From Epiperipatus broadwayi (Eukaryota > Onychophora > Udeonychophora > Euonychophora > Peripatidae): a DNA stretch of 64,000 nt. Positions within the stretch are counted from its first letter, which is position 1; the number at the start of each line of letters is the position of its first letter. A program made the translations under genes and the position numbers. Where the stretch lies: contig JAQFVV010000319.1 of assembly GCA_028023455.1 (NCBI GenBank), forward strand, positions 250,001-314,000. The letters are read 5' to 3'. This document shows, in pieces, positions 35,951 through 47,338 of this stretch. The notes under the pieces are model-generated. The model did no database searches. It worked only from the letters and a program-made list of their open reading frames with translations, and was not told the DNA's origin.

Positions 35951-38729
35951 TAATGCATGCAGTTTAAAACCTGTTCTTCTTGGGAATGAATAATTGTTTC
36001 AATGTGTTTAAATAAATAGTTATCTTGGAAATATAAATTGAATTTAATTTTACAACACAGTGTAATGATAATACGTTTTAAAGAGCTGTGAAATACTCTG
36101 TTGCGTTATAGAGGATTGCAAGTCTGTAATATATAAAATTGTATCCACTTAAGTTTGAGCGAATTTGTGTCTTAAAGCTGACTGTCAAATTTTAGAGTAG
36201 CATAATCTTAAAGAAATTTTAATAGTTTAATTTTTCTGATAAGCAAACTTTGTCACTACTTAATAATTAAATGTTTACATTTCTGATTAGCCAATTTAAA
36301 AAAAAGACGTTTATATTTTTTATGACTTAAAAAGTAATCTTAAGAGCCAGTTATAATATTTGAATCCTTTTATAGCTCTACTAGAATTTTGAATACTTAA
36401 GCTTAAAGGTATTACTAATGTAAAGTAGTGGTGAGTTTAATTTTAAAATGAAAACTATCTTAGTTTAGTTATTAAAGTTTATTCAAAATGTATTATTAGG
36501 GTAAAACTTTAAAGAGACAAGTTCAAACCTTTAAGACTAGGGTGCTAATACTTAAATTAACTGTAAAAATATCTTTTAATGTTAATAGTAGTAATAATAT
36601 TTTAATTGAATAATCCCAAATTTAATTGAGTTTATGCAAAAGTAATAATTAAACAATCTTTAAATAAAGATTGGATATGAATGGGCAAGCACACACATTA
36701 AAGTTTTCATTTCTTAATAGCTTTCTTGTTGATTTAATGATAAGGTTATTCTTAAATGTTTTTATTTTAAAGAAAACAAAAAACATTTTGGGATCGTCAA
36801 TAAATTTAAAAAAAATATTTAAGAAATATTACAAGATAATATTGTGTTTGTAATAATGTAAACTTTATTATGTAGTATTGTTCATTTTATTATAATACAT
36901 TTCAATTTTTTTCTAAATAATTTGTTTTAAAAATATTTATAAATGATGTAATTATCAATTGATTGCTTATTTATATTTTCAGTCTAGACTACTATCAGGA
37001 GATGATTATAGAATTGTATTAATTATTGTGTTGCCTATAAATTCTAGAGAATTATTAACCTTTTTGCTAATTAGGTCAACTGGTTGTAATCAAAATGCCA
37101 ATTTATAGCCATCCAAATTGGTCACATGAATTACAAGCTTGTAAAAACACTTGCACACTGTTGCTTACTTGGAGACAATTGCTTATGAATTGCAAGTATT
37201 TTTAATTAATTTTATTTGGTGTTCAAGTTTTAGGAAGAATAAATTTTGAAATTGACCTTATCCAGGCTCAGTCTTTGAACCCTTTTTTGTTTGAAATTAC
37301 ATTAAGAATATGCATTACGGGATAGCCAGCAGAATATTCAACAGAAGTTAATCGTTTTTACGAGATTTCGATGGATTTTATAAAAAAAGTATCATTATCA
37401 TTTCAATACTTTTATTAATTTTATTTTCCATTCTATAGATATGTGATATTATGAAATTAAAGCATTAAATCTGCTAAAGGCTTTTGAACTATTTTAGCTA
37501 TTCATTAAGAAAATTTTATTTAAATTTTTCATGTGTTATAAAGATTTTTGGGGATTATTTTATTTTTAAATGAAAAGACCTTAAATTCTAAATAGCAAAA
37601 CTTATTTCTTAATTATAAAAGACTTTATAAATATTTTTGTAAGTTCATACAGGTATTGATAAAAATAATTAATTTATTTCAAGATTTTTTAAAATGCTGT
37701 AGTTTTTTTGGAAAACTTATATTATTTGATCTCTTATACATATTTATTTTTAAAATGCTTCAGGAATGAATGACTTTATATTATATAAAATGTGCATTCT
37801 TCTTATTATTATGAAACACTTATTTAAAAGATAACATCAATTTCTTAAAAAGGTAAATTATTTAAAACTTTATTGTATTTAAAATACATATATTATTATT
37901 AAAAGTGAAAGGAAAATGATTTCCTCACTGGAAATATATTTTGCTAATACATTGAAGTTAAATTTATTGACTTGTACTATTTTATGGAAATTTATTAATA
38001 TGTACTTCTAAATATGATATTTCTGTGATACCTACAATATTTTTTTTAAAATTTATTATTGTTGCTTTTTATCACTAGCTGGAATAAATTACAGTAAATA
38101 TTAAATTATGAATGCTCCCTTATTAATAGTATAAAAATTTATTTATGAACCTATTATTTTTCATGTGGACCCAAAACATCTGCTCACTCTTTGTTGTCAT
38201 TATTAGGATTATACTCCATTCTATAAATACGGCATTTGAAAAAACAGCTTTTTAATTCTTATTGTTAATAGATATGCCTTTAAAAGATATAAAAAAATAA
38301 TATATACTAAAATATTAAATATGCATCATTATTCATGTGTTGTTTATGAAATATATTTTGTCAATTTAAATATCCATACATATTTGTGCTAACATCTTCA
38401 AATAGTTTTGTTTAATTGGGTTGTGTAAAATTTGGTGCTTTTAAGGGAAATATGCTATATTACAATAATATGTAAGTCTGCAAGAAACCAATATGAAGGA
38501 TTTCTCTTTTATTTTATTTATCACAAAAGATATATTTATTAAATTCAAATATTCATGATATTGCAAAATGCTATTCTTCTTCATATTATTATTATTATTG
38601 TTATATGCATTTTATCTGGTATACTTTTATAAATTATTTATGAAGTATCCTGTCAAAAGTTTGCAGAATATTAATATATTGATGATGGTATACTTTAAAT
38701 GTGTTTTATTTGTCTCTGTCTTGAAGTTA
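35951..38729. other. Very AT-rich non-coding, 2.8 kb
   Basis: No conserved coding or organised repeat recognised. The open frame at 36671-36853 is low-complexity. Confidence 0.4.
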
Positions 38730-38937
38730 TATATATATAATTATTAAAAACAATACAATAATTAATACAGTAAAACAATATTTAAAAAACAAAACAAATA
38801 TATACCAATTTAATAGAAGTACTTTCAACTATCTATGTAGTCGTTGTTAACTAGATTCAAATTGTATTAAAAAAAAACCGTTACAAATGTAAACAAAAAG
38901 TAATACGTCATACATCAATTTTCCCACAATTCATTAA
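38730..38937 (+). repeat. PLE left inverted terminal repeat
   Basis: Inverted partner of 40951-41157 with only a few mismatches over about 207 bp. Confidence 0.8.
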
Positions 38938-39062
38938 TTTTCCCACAATTCATTAATAACTACTATATAAAAATTTATAAAAAATTTGATTGTAAAATTA
39001 CGTTTCTATATAATAAATATGTAAATAGGAGAAAAAATAGTAACTATGTCAATTTATCTAAC

Positions 39063-40964
39063 ATGGATATTGATTTTCAACAAGAATATATTTTGAATTA
39101 TGGTTCTAAATACGTTGGTGGTATGTGGGTGGATAGTAATTTAGAGTTAAAAGCTGCTGTTGAACATTCTTTTAGTGTAATTAAATGTTCTCCTGAAGTA
39201 TCAAAGGAATTAATACAAAAAGTTAACGTTAAGAAATTTAAAAACAGAGCTAATTGCAATTGGTATTCGCATATATTTAGATTTAAAAAGTTTATTCATG
39301 ATAACGATCTTGTTTGTTTAAAAGAAGATAAGGGGTTGAGGTTATGTCTTATGTCAAAACTTGATTACTACGATAAAGTTTTAATTCAAATGGAAAAGCT
39401 TAAATTTAAAAAGGTTGGAAAAATAAACATTGAAAATTTACGTGTAAAGTTTATTGATGATATTTTAAAAAAAGCTAAAAAGAATAAATATATAGATGCT
39501 CATAGTATTATCGTCTTTATTCATCTGCTGCAATTTGTCCTAGAATTTTTTCGAATATTAAACTACATAAACAAGATAAACCTTTAAGATTAATGATTGA
39601 CTTTGGTGGATCATTTTACTATGAAACTTGTAGATTTATAGAAACATTATTAAAAGATGTTCTTGGATTTGGAAAATATACTATTAATTCATCGTTTGAT
39701 TTTGTAAAGAAAATTCAAAATATTAATATTAATAATAATGATAGTATTTGTACATTTGATATATGTGAGATGTACGGTTCAATAGATAGATTAAAATCTA
39801 TAAAAATTATATTAGATGCTTTAATGTTAAAAAAAGTTGATGTTAAAAAAGTAAAATTTGTAAATGATGTATTATATTTTATTGATAAAAATGTATATGC
39901 TATGTTTAATGAAAATTATTATAAAATGGATTACGGATGGCCTATGTGACTTCCTGTAGTTTCACAAATATGTAGTTTTGTAGTATCAAGATATGAAGAT
40001 ATATTTCTTAATAATAATATATATTGCCAAGGTATTAAAATTTATTACAGGTATGTTGATGATGTTTTTGTTTGTGGAAGTTTAGATATTATAAATGTAT
40101 TGTTCAATGAATTAAATAGTTTAGAAGGTTTAAAATGGAGTAAATCTTTTGAAGAAAAAATGTCAATTCAGTATTTAGATATTAAAGTTACCCGTAATAA
40201 AAATAAATTAGATTATTGTATGGTAATAAAAGATATTGAAAAAAGAGGATATATTCCTTGGTATAGCACATAAATTATCCGGTTTAAAATCATTTTTATT
40301 TAGGAATAATAAATTATGTAAATATAGTTCTGATAAAATAAGTAACATAAATGTATTTATTATGGATTTGTTAAATGTTGGATATGATCATAAATTAATT
40401 TATAATATTGTTACTAAGTTTAATAATAATATAAATATTTTAGATGCTATAGATATTGATAAGATAAAATATACTTGGATATCAATACCATTTATTTGTA
40501 ATGAACAAGTGAAATTTATAAAACAGATATATAAAAATATATGTCGAGTTGCATTTTATACTACTCCTAATTTAAATAGATTAATAAATAATTCAAAAAA
40601 TAGGTGTAGTATTTTAAATCAAAGTTGTGCAATATATAAATGGCTATGTGTTTGTGGAAAGGCATATATTGGGGAATCTCGATGTACATTGGAGAAAAGA
40701 TCAAAGGAGCATTTGTTGTTATATAAACGAGTGCAAAAATCAAGACAAGAGAATGTTAGAAATGATGATGTATCACCATCAGTATTTTTTGATCATAATG
40801 TAACATGTAATTATGGTTTTGATTTTGATTTTAATAAAGTTAAGATTTTTTGTATTGAAAGAAATAATAATAAATGCAAAATTAAAGAAGCTATGTTAAT
40901 AAAAAGTGAAAAGCAACAGTTAATAAACAGACAGGCCGCCAATATAAAAATTAATGAATTGTGA
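39063..40964 (+). pseudogene. Penelope-like reverse transcriptase/GIY-YIG endonuclease
   Basis: Single ORF of a Penelope-like retrotransposon, polymerase plus endonuclease for target-primed insertion. The frame starts at 39063 (MDIDFQQEYILNYGSKYVGG). Early blocks include ICPRIFSNIKLHKQDKPLRL, like the P..YGLPKIHKP..PLRP block. Motif A is FDICEMYGSI near 39757, motif B YGWPM.LPVVSQ at 39934-39967, motif C RYVDDVFV with YVDD at 40052-40063. The C-terminal GIY-YIG domain is IYKWLCVCGKAYIGES (40632-40679), then LEKRSKEH, so the catalytic YIG and Arg are kept. Three lesions break it: a frameshift near 39505-39512, a TGA at 39947 that replaces the Gly of motif B, and a 2-base loss near 40265. Repairing only these would give the whole family arrangement, so the copy died recently compared with the relics at 21.6 and 29.2 kb. 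Confidence 0.85.
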
Positions 40965-41157
40965 GAAAATTGATGTATGACGTATTACTTTTTGTTTACA
41001 TTTGTAACGGTTTTTTCTAATACAATTTGAATCTAGTTGATAACAACTACATAGATAGTTGAAAGTACTTCTATTAAATTGGTATATATTTGTTTTGTTT
41101 TTTAAATATTGTTTTACTGTACTAATTATTGTATTGTTTTGAATAATTATATATATA
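40951..41157 (-). repeat. PLE right inverted terminal repeat
   Basis: Complement of 38730-38937. It contains the ORF stop codon at 40962-40964. Confidence 0.8.
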
Positions 41158-41169
41158 ATACAGACATTG

Positions 41170-41272
<103 letters not shown>

Positions 41273-41299
41273 CAAACTAACCAAAGGAAATACATATAA

Positions 41300-42560
41300 A
41301 AACAAAAAAAGACTTATAAATCCAATAAATAATATTATATTTCAACCAGAGGACTGGTTTTCATCAGAAAGAAAAAATACACAGTAAAATGGTGATAATC
41401 AAAAATTACAGATTTGATAAAAGATTAAAAATTTAACAAAAACCCCCCTGATTGGTCACAAAATCTAACACAGAATATCTACCCAATCAATGACAAAATT
41501 CAAACAACAAAAAAAAAAAACTGCATTTCTTCCTAAACAAGCTTAAATTCTATTTAAATTGAAATAAAAATAAAAATAAATAAATAAAAAATGCAAAATT
41601 AAAATATACATATGTGCATACATATAAAAATTAGACTATGCTGACATACAAAAAATAGCTGTCCTCACATTAATATTCATTAAAAACTAAAACACTTATA
41701 CCCTTTAATCAAAAATTATAGTTAGTGCAAAGTACAATAATTTATAAAAATTAATTATTTATCTATATACCCATTAAACACAGATATTAAACAACCGTAT
41801 AACCAATCTTTACATAAAAAAATCTCATATAAGAAAATTTTCACATAAAAAACACACGTATAGAAATCATTTAGGAGATCAGGTAACCCAGAGATGTAAT
41901 AGTTCCAGTGTTTAAATTCAATCCATGTGGTTCTAAGGTCTTGAATTTAAAAATAAAAAAACTCTCCTTTTGTTTCCTCTCCCTTGTAAAAAAAAAAACC
42001 TTCCTGAAGAATTACTACTCATAAATGTCATAAGAATGGACAATCAAGAAAGAACAATAATAACAATGAGATTAATGTGTTTAATTGGTATATAGATAAA
42101 TAATTTTTATAAATTATTGTACTTTGCACTAACTATAATTTTTGATTAAAATGTATAAGTATTTTAGTTTTTAATGAATATTAATGTGTACACAGCTATT
42201 TTTGTATGTCACCATAGTCTAATTTTTGTATGTATGCACATATGTATATTTTAATTTTGGATTTTTTATTTATTTATTTTTATTTTTATTTCAATTTAAA
42301 TAGAATTTAAGCTTGATTAGGAGGAAATGTAGTCTTTTTTTTTTTTTTGTTTGAATTTTGTCATTGTTTGGGTAGATATTTTGTGTTAGATTTTGTGACC
42401 AATCAGGGGGGGGGGGTTGTTAAATTTTTAGACTTTTATCAAATCTGTAATTTTTGATTATCGCCATTTTACTGTGTATTTTTTTTCTTTCTGATGAAAA
42501 CAAGTCCTCTGGTTGAAATATAATATTATTTATTGGATTTATAAGTCTTTTTTTTGTTTA
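41300..42560 (-). mobile_element. Penelope-like remnant: inverted arms around a C-terminus
   Basis: Two arms of about 485 bp, 41300-41783 and 42074-42560, are inverted copies with a few percent mismatches. Shared blocks include gacttataaatccaataaat, caatttaaatagaatttaag and tgtactttgcactaactata. The 290-bp middle keeps a minus-strand coding end typical of PLEs with GIY-YIG (next entry). It looks like an element whose polymerase was deleted, leaving its inverted terminal repeats and the final codons. The outer parts of both arms contain a CTGATGA...stem...GAAA block (see findings). One arm has a run of nine or more G where the other has six C opposite. Confidence 0.65.
41871..42025 (-). pseudogene. 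C-terminus of a Penelope-like GIY-YIG protein
   Basis: The minus strand from about 42025 reads SSNSSGRFFFTRERKQKESF, continues FIFKFKTLEPHGLNLN and ends GYLIS at a TAA (41871-41873). The block R..RE.FWI.KLKTL.P.GLN is the usual end of GIY-YIG-bearing Penelope proteins, after the endonuclease, so the family call is good even though nothing upstream survives. Sequence beyond 42030 is out of frame. Confidence 0.6.
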
Positions 42561-42571
42561 TATATATATAT

Positions 42572-45500
42572 TCTAACCCAGTTTTTATTAGTTTATTTGC
42601 ACCCATGACACTAATTTTTCCGGTTGTTGTTAAGGCAACCAAAATAAAGCAACATATCCATTAATTTTCCAATATGATCTAAAATACCTTTCATATAATA
42701 CAATTGTACATTCAATTCTCTTAAGCCATGCCACGATTGTAATAACAACAATAATTGATCCCTTATTAATTTAAAGAATAATTATAATAATATTAATCTC
42801 AGGGTTCTTTGTTTCATGTAAGGAAATGCTCGGCAGTATTGTGTTGTCGCATATGACTGGCATTCTGGTCGGCTATAGGAAACATTTATTTGACTTAAAT
42901 TCAATGTGTCTTCACCTCTCATATCAACTGCTATATTATTTAAAGAGATGATAATTCTATTCAATAATGACGTATAATTTTGAATAACACAGCCTTTTTT
43001 TTTTCAGAATCTCAGTCAGAATAATAAAAAGACAAGGGTGCTTTTTGTGTCCTTCCATCATCCATGACAACACAATAATATAACTAAGATTTATTACTTA
43101 GACAATTTAACTAAATGGGAATGGAATAATGTGCAACCAAAGTTAATGGTTTGGGAATAAATTCATTTTTTTTTTTTTTACACAAAGGTGAATGTTTAGT
43201 CTTAAGTTTTCAACTCCATAAATAATTATCATTAAACTAAAATATAATGACATATTCCGATCTGCTTAACTTTATTTATCTGGTATATTAAGTTCTTAAG
43301 AATTTGGAATGATTTCGGACTCAAGAAAAGGTTTTGCAAATATTGTGCAAACACTTATATTTAGCATATAAAAACAAAAAAATGAATCTACAACAAATTT
43401 TAACAAGACTATAATTTATTATTATCACAAAAAAAAAATATATGAACATTTATTCAATAATCCCATAGTAATACAAAAATATAAAATATAACTGACATTA
43501 ATCTGTATACTCTTTTGGTTATGGACTAGAGGTTACTACTTCTCCTGTATGCAATCATATGGATTGATTAACTAAAAGTACATTTCATTACCAATACATT
43601 GTTTATTAACTTTTGGTAACCTTGTAGAAGCTTTTATTCAAAATTATTGACTAACTATTTTTTTTTTTTAAATGATTAATCCAATCATATGCAATACGCA
43701 AAATATTAAATTTATTTCTAATACATTTACTTTATTTATGGTCTTTAATGGGATAACTTATTCTAATTATAGGCCAGTTATCAGAAGTTACACTTACCAT
43801 CTTACATTTAACTTAATGCTAACTTAAGTTATGATACAAATTTTATTCATACGTATAATTTTAAAATATGAGTATTATTTAATTACTAACCAGAATTAAA
43901 TATTGCATTTGAATATTCCTTCAGTAAATAAGCGTTTTAAATTACGCAATTTTAATTACTTTCTCCATTGATTTACTTGTCAAATACTAGCAATATTTAG
44001 CAGCACAATACAGATATTGACCTTAGTTACTAACGCACTATTTATACTAAAGTGGATCTTGAGAAACTAACACCTCCAATATAACCTTTATCTTGCCCAA
44101 ACTTTCAAAATTAAGCACAATAATCAACACCTTCCATGGTGGAGCTATCTTTATTTTCACATGAGGAATATGGAATAACCACGAAGGTCTGTAGAGTATT
44201 CTACGACATTAAAATATTTTGGTGGTTTCTTGCCTCTTACTTGGGCATACAACGAACACACATGAAATACAATCCTCTCCTGGGATTTAAACGAATGAAG
44301 CATACTAAATGCTAGATAAATTCTTGATCGTCCTATCTATGAGAATCGATCACTTGGGCTATAAACATACCTGAACATTATATTTAAAATCTTCCTCTCA
44401 TGAAAAACAAAGCTTTTGGGGAGATCATTTTTCATCCCACAAAATAAATACATTATAATTATTACCTATGCGAATATTAAGCATATACCAATGCTATATC
44501 TGGGCAGGATAAGTAAATACACTGATTATAATAAACTTATGTTACCGGGTATACTTTGATCAACATCTGAAATCAATGGACATCATAGAATAAAAGTATA
44601 ATAATTTTAATTTTAATAAAGGAACATTCAAAAATAGTTGGTAGCATACTATCTTAAACTAAATAAAGTGGATGTGTTATTTAAGAATAATTAGGAATAA
44701 ATTCCTCAATTAATACAGTATAAAATCGTTTCAAAACTTTAACAATAAATATTTTGTTATAGCATGTTTTTTTTTTTTTAGTTACTTTTGATAATTTTCA
44801 ATATTTATTTTACCCCTTAAATATCTAAATATTTTTTGTTTAAGTATCTAACATACAAAATTTCTACCTACAATTGTATGTACTAATTAAAACATATTTT
44901 ATAGATTTTTTTCTTTCATGTTAAATATCAACTTAACCTATAATAATTATATTAAAACATACCTTTGTCATTACAAGGCTATTAAATATTCCTTGACCAT
45001 ACAGACTTTAACCTATGTGATATAACAAAAAAATACATATCATTTATAACTTAGTTTTAAACAATCATTAATTAACAAGTGCATACTCTCTCATTAGAAA
45101 ATGTTTTTCTGTTGAGCAATTAGTCCAGGTGAAGAGCTTTATCCAGTCGTATTTCATGAAGCAAGTTTAAAAACAATAAACGCATGGTATTATTTCCTTT
45201 AAATAAAAGTTTTCTCTTATTTTGTGCGTTTAATAAATTAGGTAAAGAAACATATAGCAGAATTGAAGATTAATTCTTACTTGAATTAAACTACTACAAT
45301 TTTGGGATCCAAGAAAAAAAAATAGACTTCTAACATAGACGAATATTTGACTATAGACAATAAACATACACAATTTTTTTTTATTGATGATACGTATACT
45401 TATTAGCTAGCTTACTTATGGATGAAAATGCGCAATTTTCCGAGAGATTATTATGATAATAACTGCAATCAATTTACGTGTACAGGAAGTTTTAATAATT

Positions 45501-46857
45501 CCAACTGATGTATAATATAATATATCATTTATTTTTATCATTAAGTCACTAAGATATTTGGTTTTGTTCATACTTTAGGAATTATAAATTTTTTTTTTAA
45601 ATGGTAACTTCTCCGTAAGAATGCCCCTATATAACTTTTCCTATATTTACTCTGAGAAAGTTTATATATTTTTTTTATTTATTTTTTTTTTAAAAAAATA
45701 TACAGGTGCATAATTTAATCTTATTTATCATTATTATTATTTCCAGCCAATTTTTGGTGAATAAAACATATTTTAACGTATGTAACTACATTACTTGTAA
45801 AGGCAGACAATATTGAGAAAGAGCGCGAAAATGTTTCTAGTTGATTTTCCTTGGTTTCAAAATATTTCTTTCAATTATTTTTTTTTTCTTTCTATACCAA
45901 GAAAATATCAATAAATGACATAAAGTTAATAAATAATTAATCTTTTCTTGGAAAGTGCTTTTTTTCTTTAATTTAGATATAATATAATTTTTCGTGATTC
46001 TTTTAGTTACATCTGTCATTTTTGAACTTTAGCGTGAGACAATAAACTTTTAAGTATAAAAAGTCTTTAAATAGGTAGATGGCAAAGAAAATCAGGATAT
46101 CTTATCAAAAAAATTTAGCCACACATTATATTATTAAAATTTTACTTTGATTACATTTATTTCTGCAAAATAAAATGAAAAAAATTGAGTTACCAAATTT
46201 CAGCACTGTTCCTTCCTTGAAAACTAAAAGCAGACTATATTTTTCAAAAAAAATGATCTTGATTATGAAATTGGTTGTTTCGTTTTGTTGTTGTTTTTTT
46301 TTTTTTACTTTAGCGACCTCTTCCAGAAAAATAATCATTTGATTATAACATAAACAAAAGAAAGGAAAAATTTATTACAATCATATAGTTTTCAGTATTT
46401 TTACCTGGATTACAAAGTAATTTGACAATATAAAAAAAAATAATAATAAATACATTAAATTAACAATCAGTCATGTATAATTCTTTAAACATTTTTTTTT
46501 ATTTTTTTTATTTTTACAAAAAGAAATTACCAGAAGTTATTGTGCTTTATGATAAGACACTCATCCACTCTCCCCTCTACCCATCCAAAATCAATTTCTG
46601 TTTAGCTTTTATACCATACTAATTTGCTCTAATTATTAATATCTCAATTAAATTATTCATGTTCTCTCTTTAAAAATGACATTGAGTTATTAAATCTATT
46701 AGTTATTCACCCAAAACATGCCAAAGTGAGTGAATAGCATACTTTATTAATCAATTATTACTATTGTTATTTTATCTTTTTATTTCTTTAAAGAATAGCA
46801 TTGTTTTCCTGCAGAAATAATGCCAAGTAAACCAAGTGTCAATAACACTAGGTTACA
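42572..46857 (-). repeat. Element B 3' LTR (4286 bp)
   Basis: Collinear with 50144-54417. No ORF above about 70 codons is shared by both LTRs in a way that suggests coding, apart from a 60-codon frame (42782-42964) whose copy at 50354-50536 differs at two residues. AT-rich with many poly-T runs. Confidence 0.9.
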
Positions 46858-46870
46858 ATTCTCCCACCAT
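46858..46870 (-). other. Polypurine tract of element B
   Basis: Minus-strand GGTGGGAGAAT directly precedes the 3' LTR start TGTAACC. Confidence 0.55.
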
Positions 46871-47076
46871 TATAATAAATAAAAAATAAAATAATATATG
46901 CATTTTTAACACTTCTTATGGTATTACTAAGTTTATATCCTACTTCTTTCTTATGTCAATAAATACAGTTTAATGGATTTAATTTTGCTTGGGATATGGT
47001 AGCAAGCTTCGGGCATTATAGGTACCTCTTGTTCCATCAGGGGTTGAGACCAAAAAGGCATTCTCACTCACTTGTT
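46871..47076 (-). other. Element B non-coding end
   Basis: Short untranslated stretch between the integrase tail and the polypurine tract. Confidence 0.4.
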
Positions 47077-47271
47077 TCACAATTTCATAGGGCCTTCATA
47101 AAGATACATGAATTTTCTAAACATATGTTTCTGGAGATTACTCACATGGGGAGTTCTAATTAAAACAAAATCATGGACTTTAAAAGGATGTGGACTGGTT
47201 TTCAAATAACGAGTGCGTTTATCACCCATCTTTTTAAGGTTAATTCTGGCCAGTGCTTGGTCATGTTCCAC
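47077..47271 (-). pseudogene. Integrase C-terminal remnant (GPF/Y-like)
   Basis: The minus-strand peptide contains FKVHDFVLIRTPHVSNLQKH and FRKFMYLYEGPMKL. In Ty3/gypsy integrases a KVGDLVLV segment followed by a KF...YEGP(Y/F) motif forms the C-terminal GPF/Y module. The catalytic core, RNase H and reverse transcriptase are missing: the next upstream coding on this strand is the Gag tail at 47339-47566, only about 70 bp away. A single large internal deletion therefore joined gag to the integrase end. Confidence 0.6.
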
Positions 47272-47338
47272 ATTATGCTGTTACCCATATGTTTAAAAAT
47301 AGGGCCCCGAAGTGAGGAACGTTCCTGCGAGGTCCTTT

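Larger units (their letters stand above)
38730..41157 (+). mobile_element. Penelope-like element with inverted terminal repeats
   Basis: The ORF at 39063-40964 is bracketed by inverted repeats of about 207 bp, 38730-38937 and 40951-41157. Shared pieces include tacgtcatacatcaattttc, aaccgttacaaatgtaaac, caactatctatgtagt and atatatataattatt. The left side has an extra 19-bp tandem copy of ttttcccacaattcattaa at 38938-38956. The right repeat overlaps the last codons of the ORF. Repeated ends in direct or inverted orientation are known for Penelope-like elements. The borders run into AT repeats, so no target duplication is definable. Confidence 0.75.
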
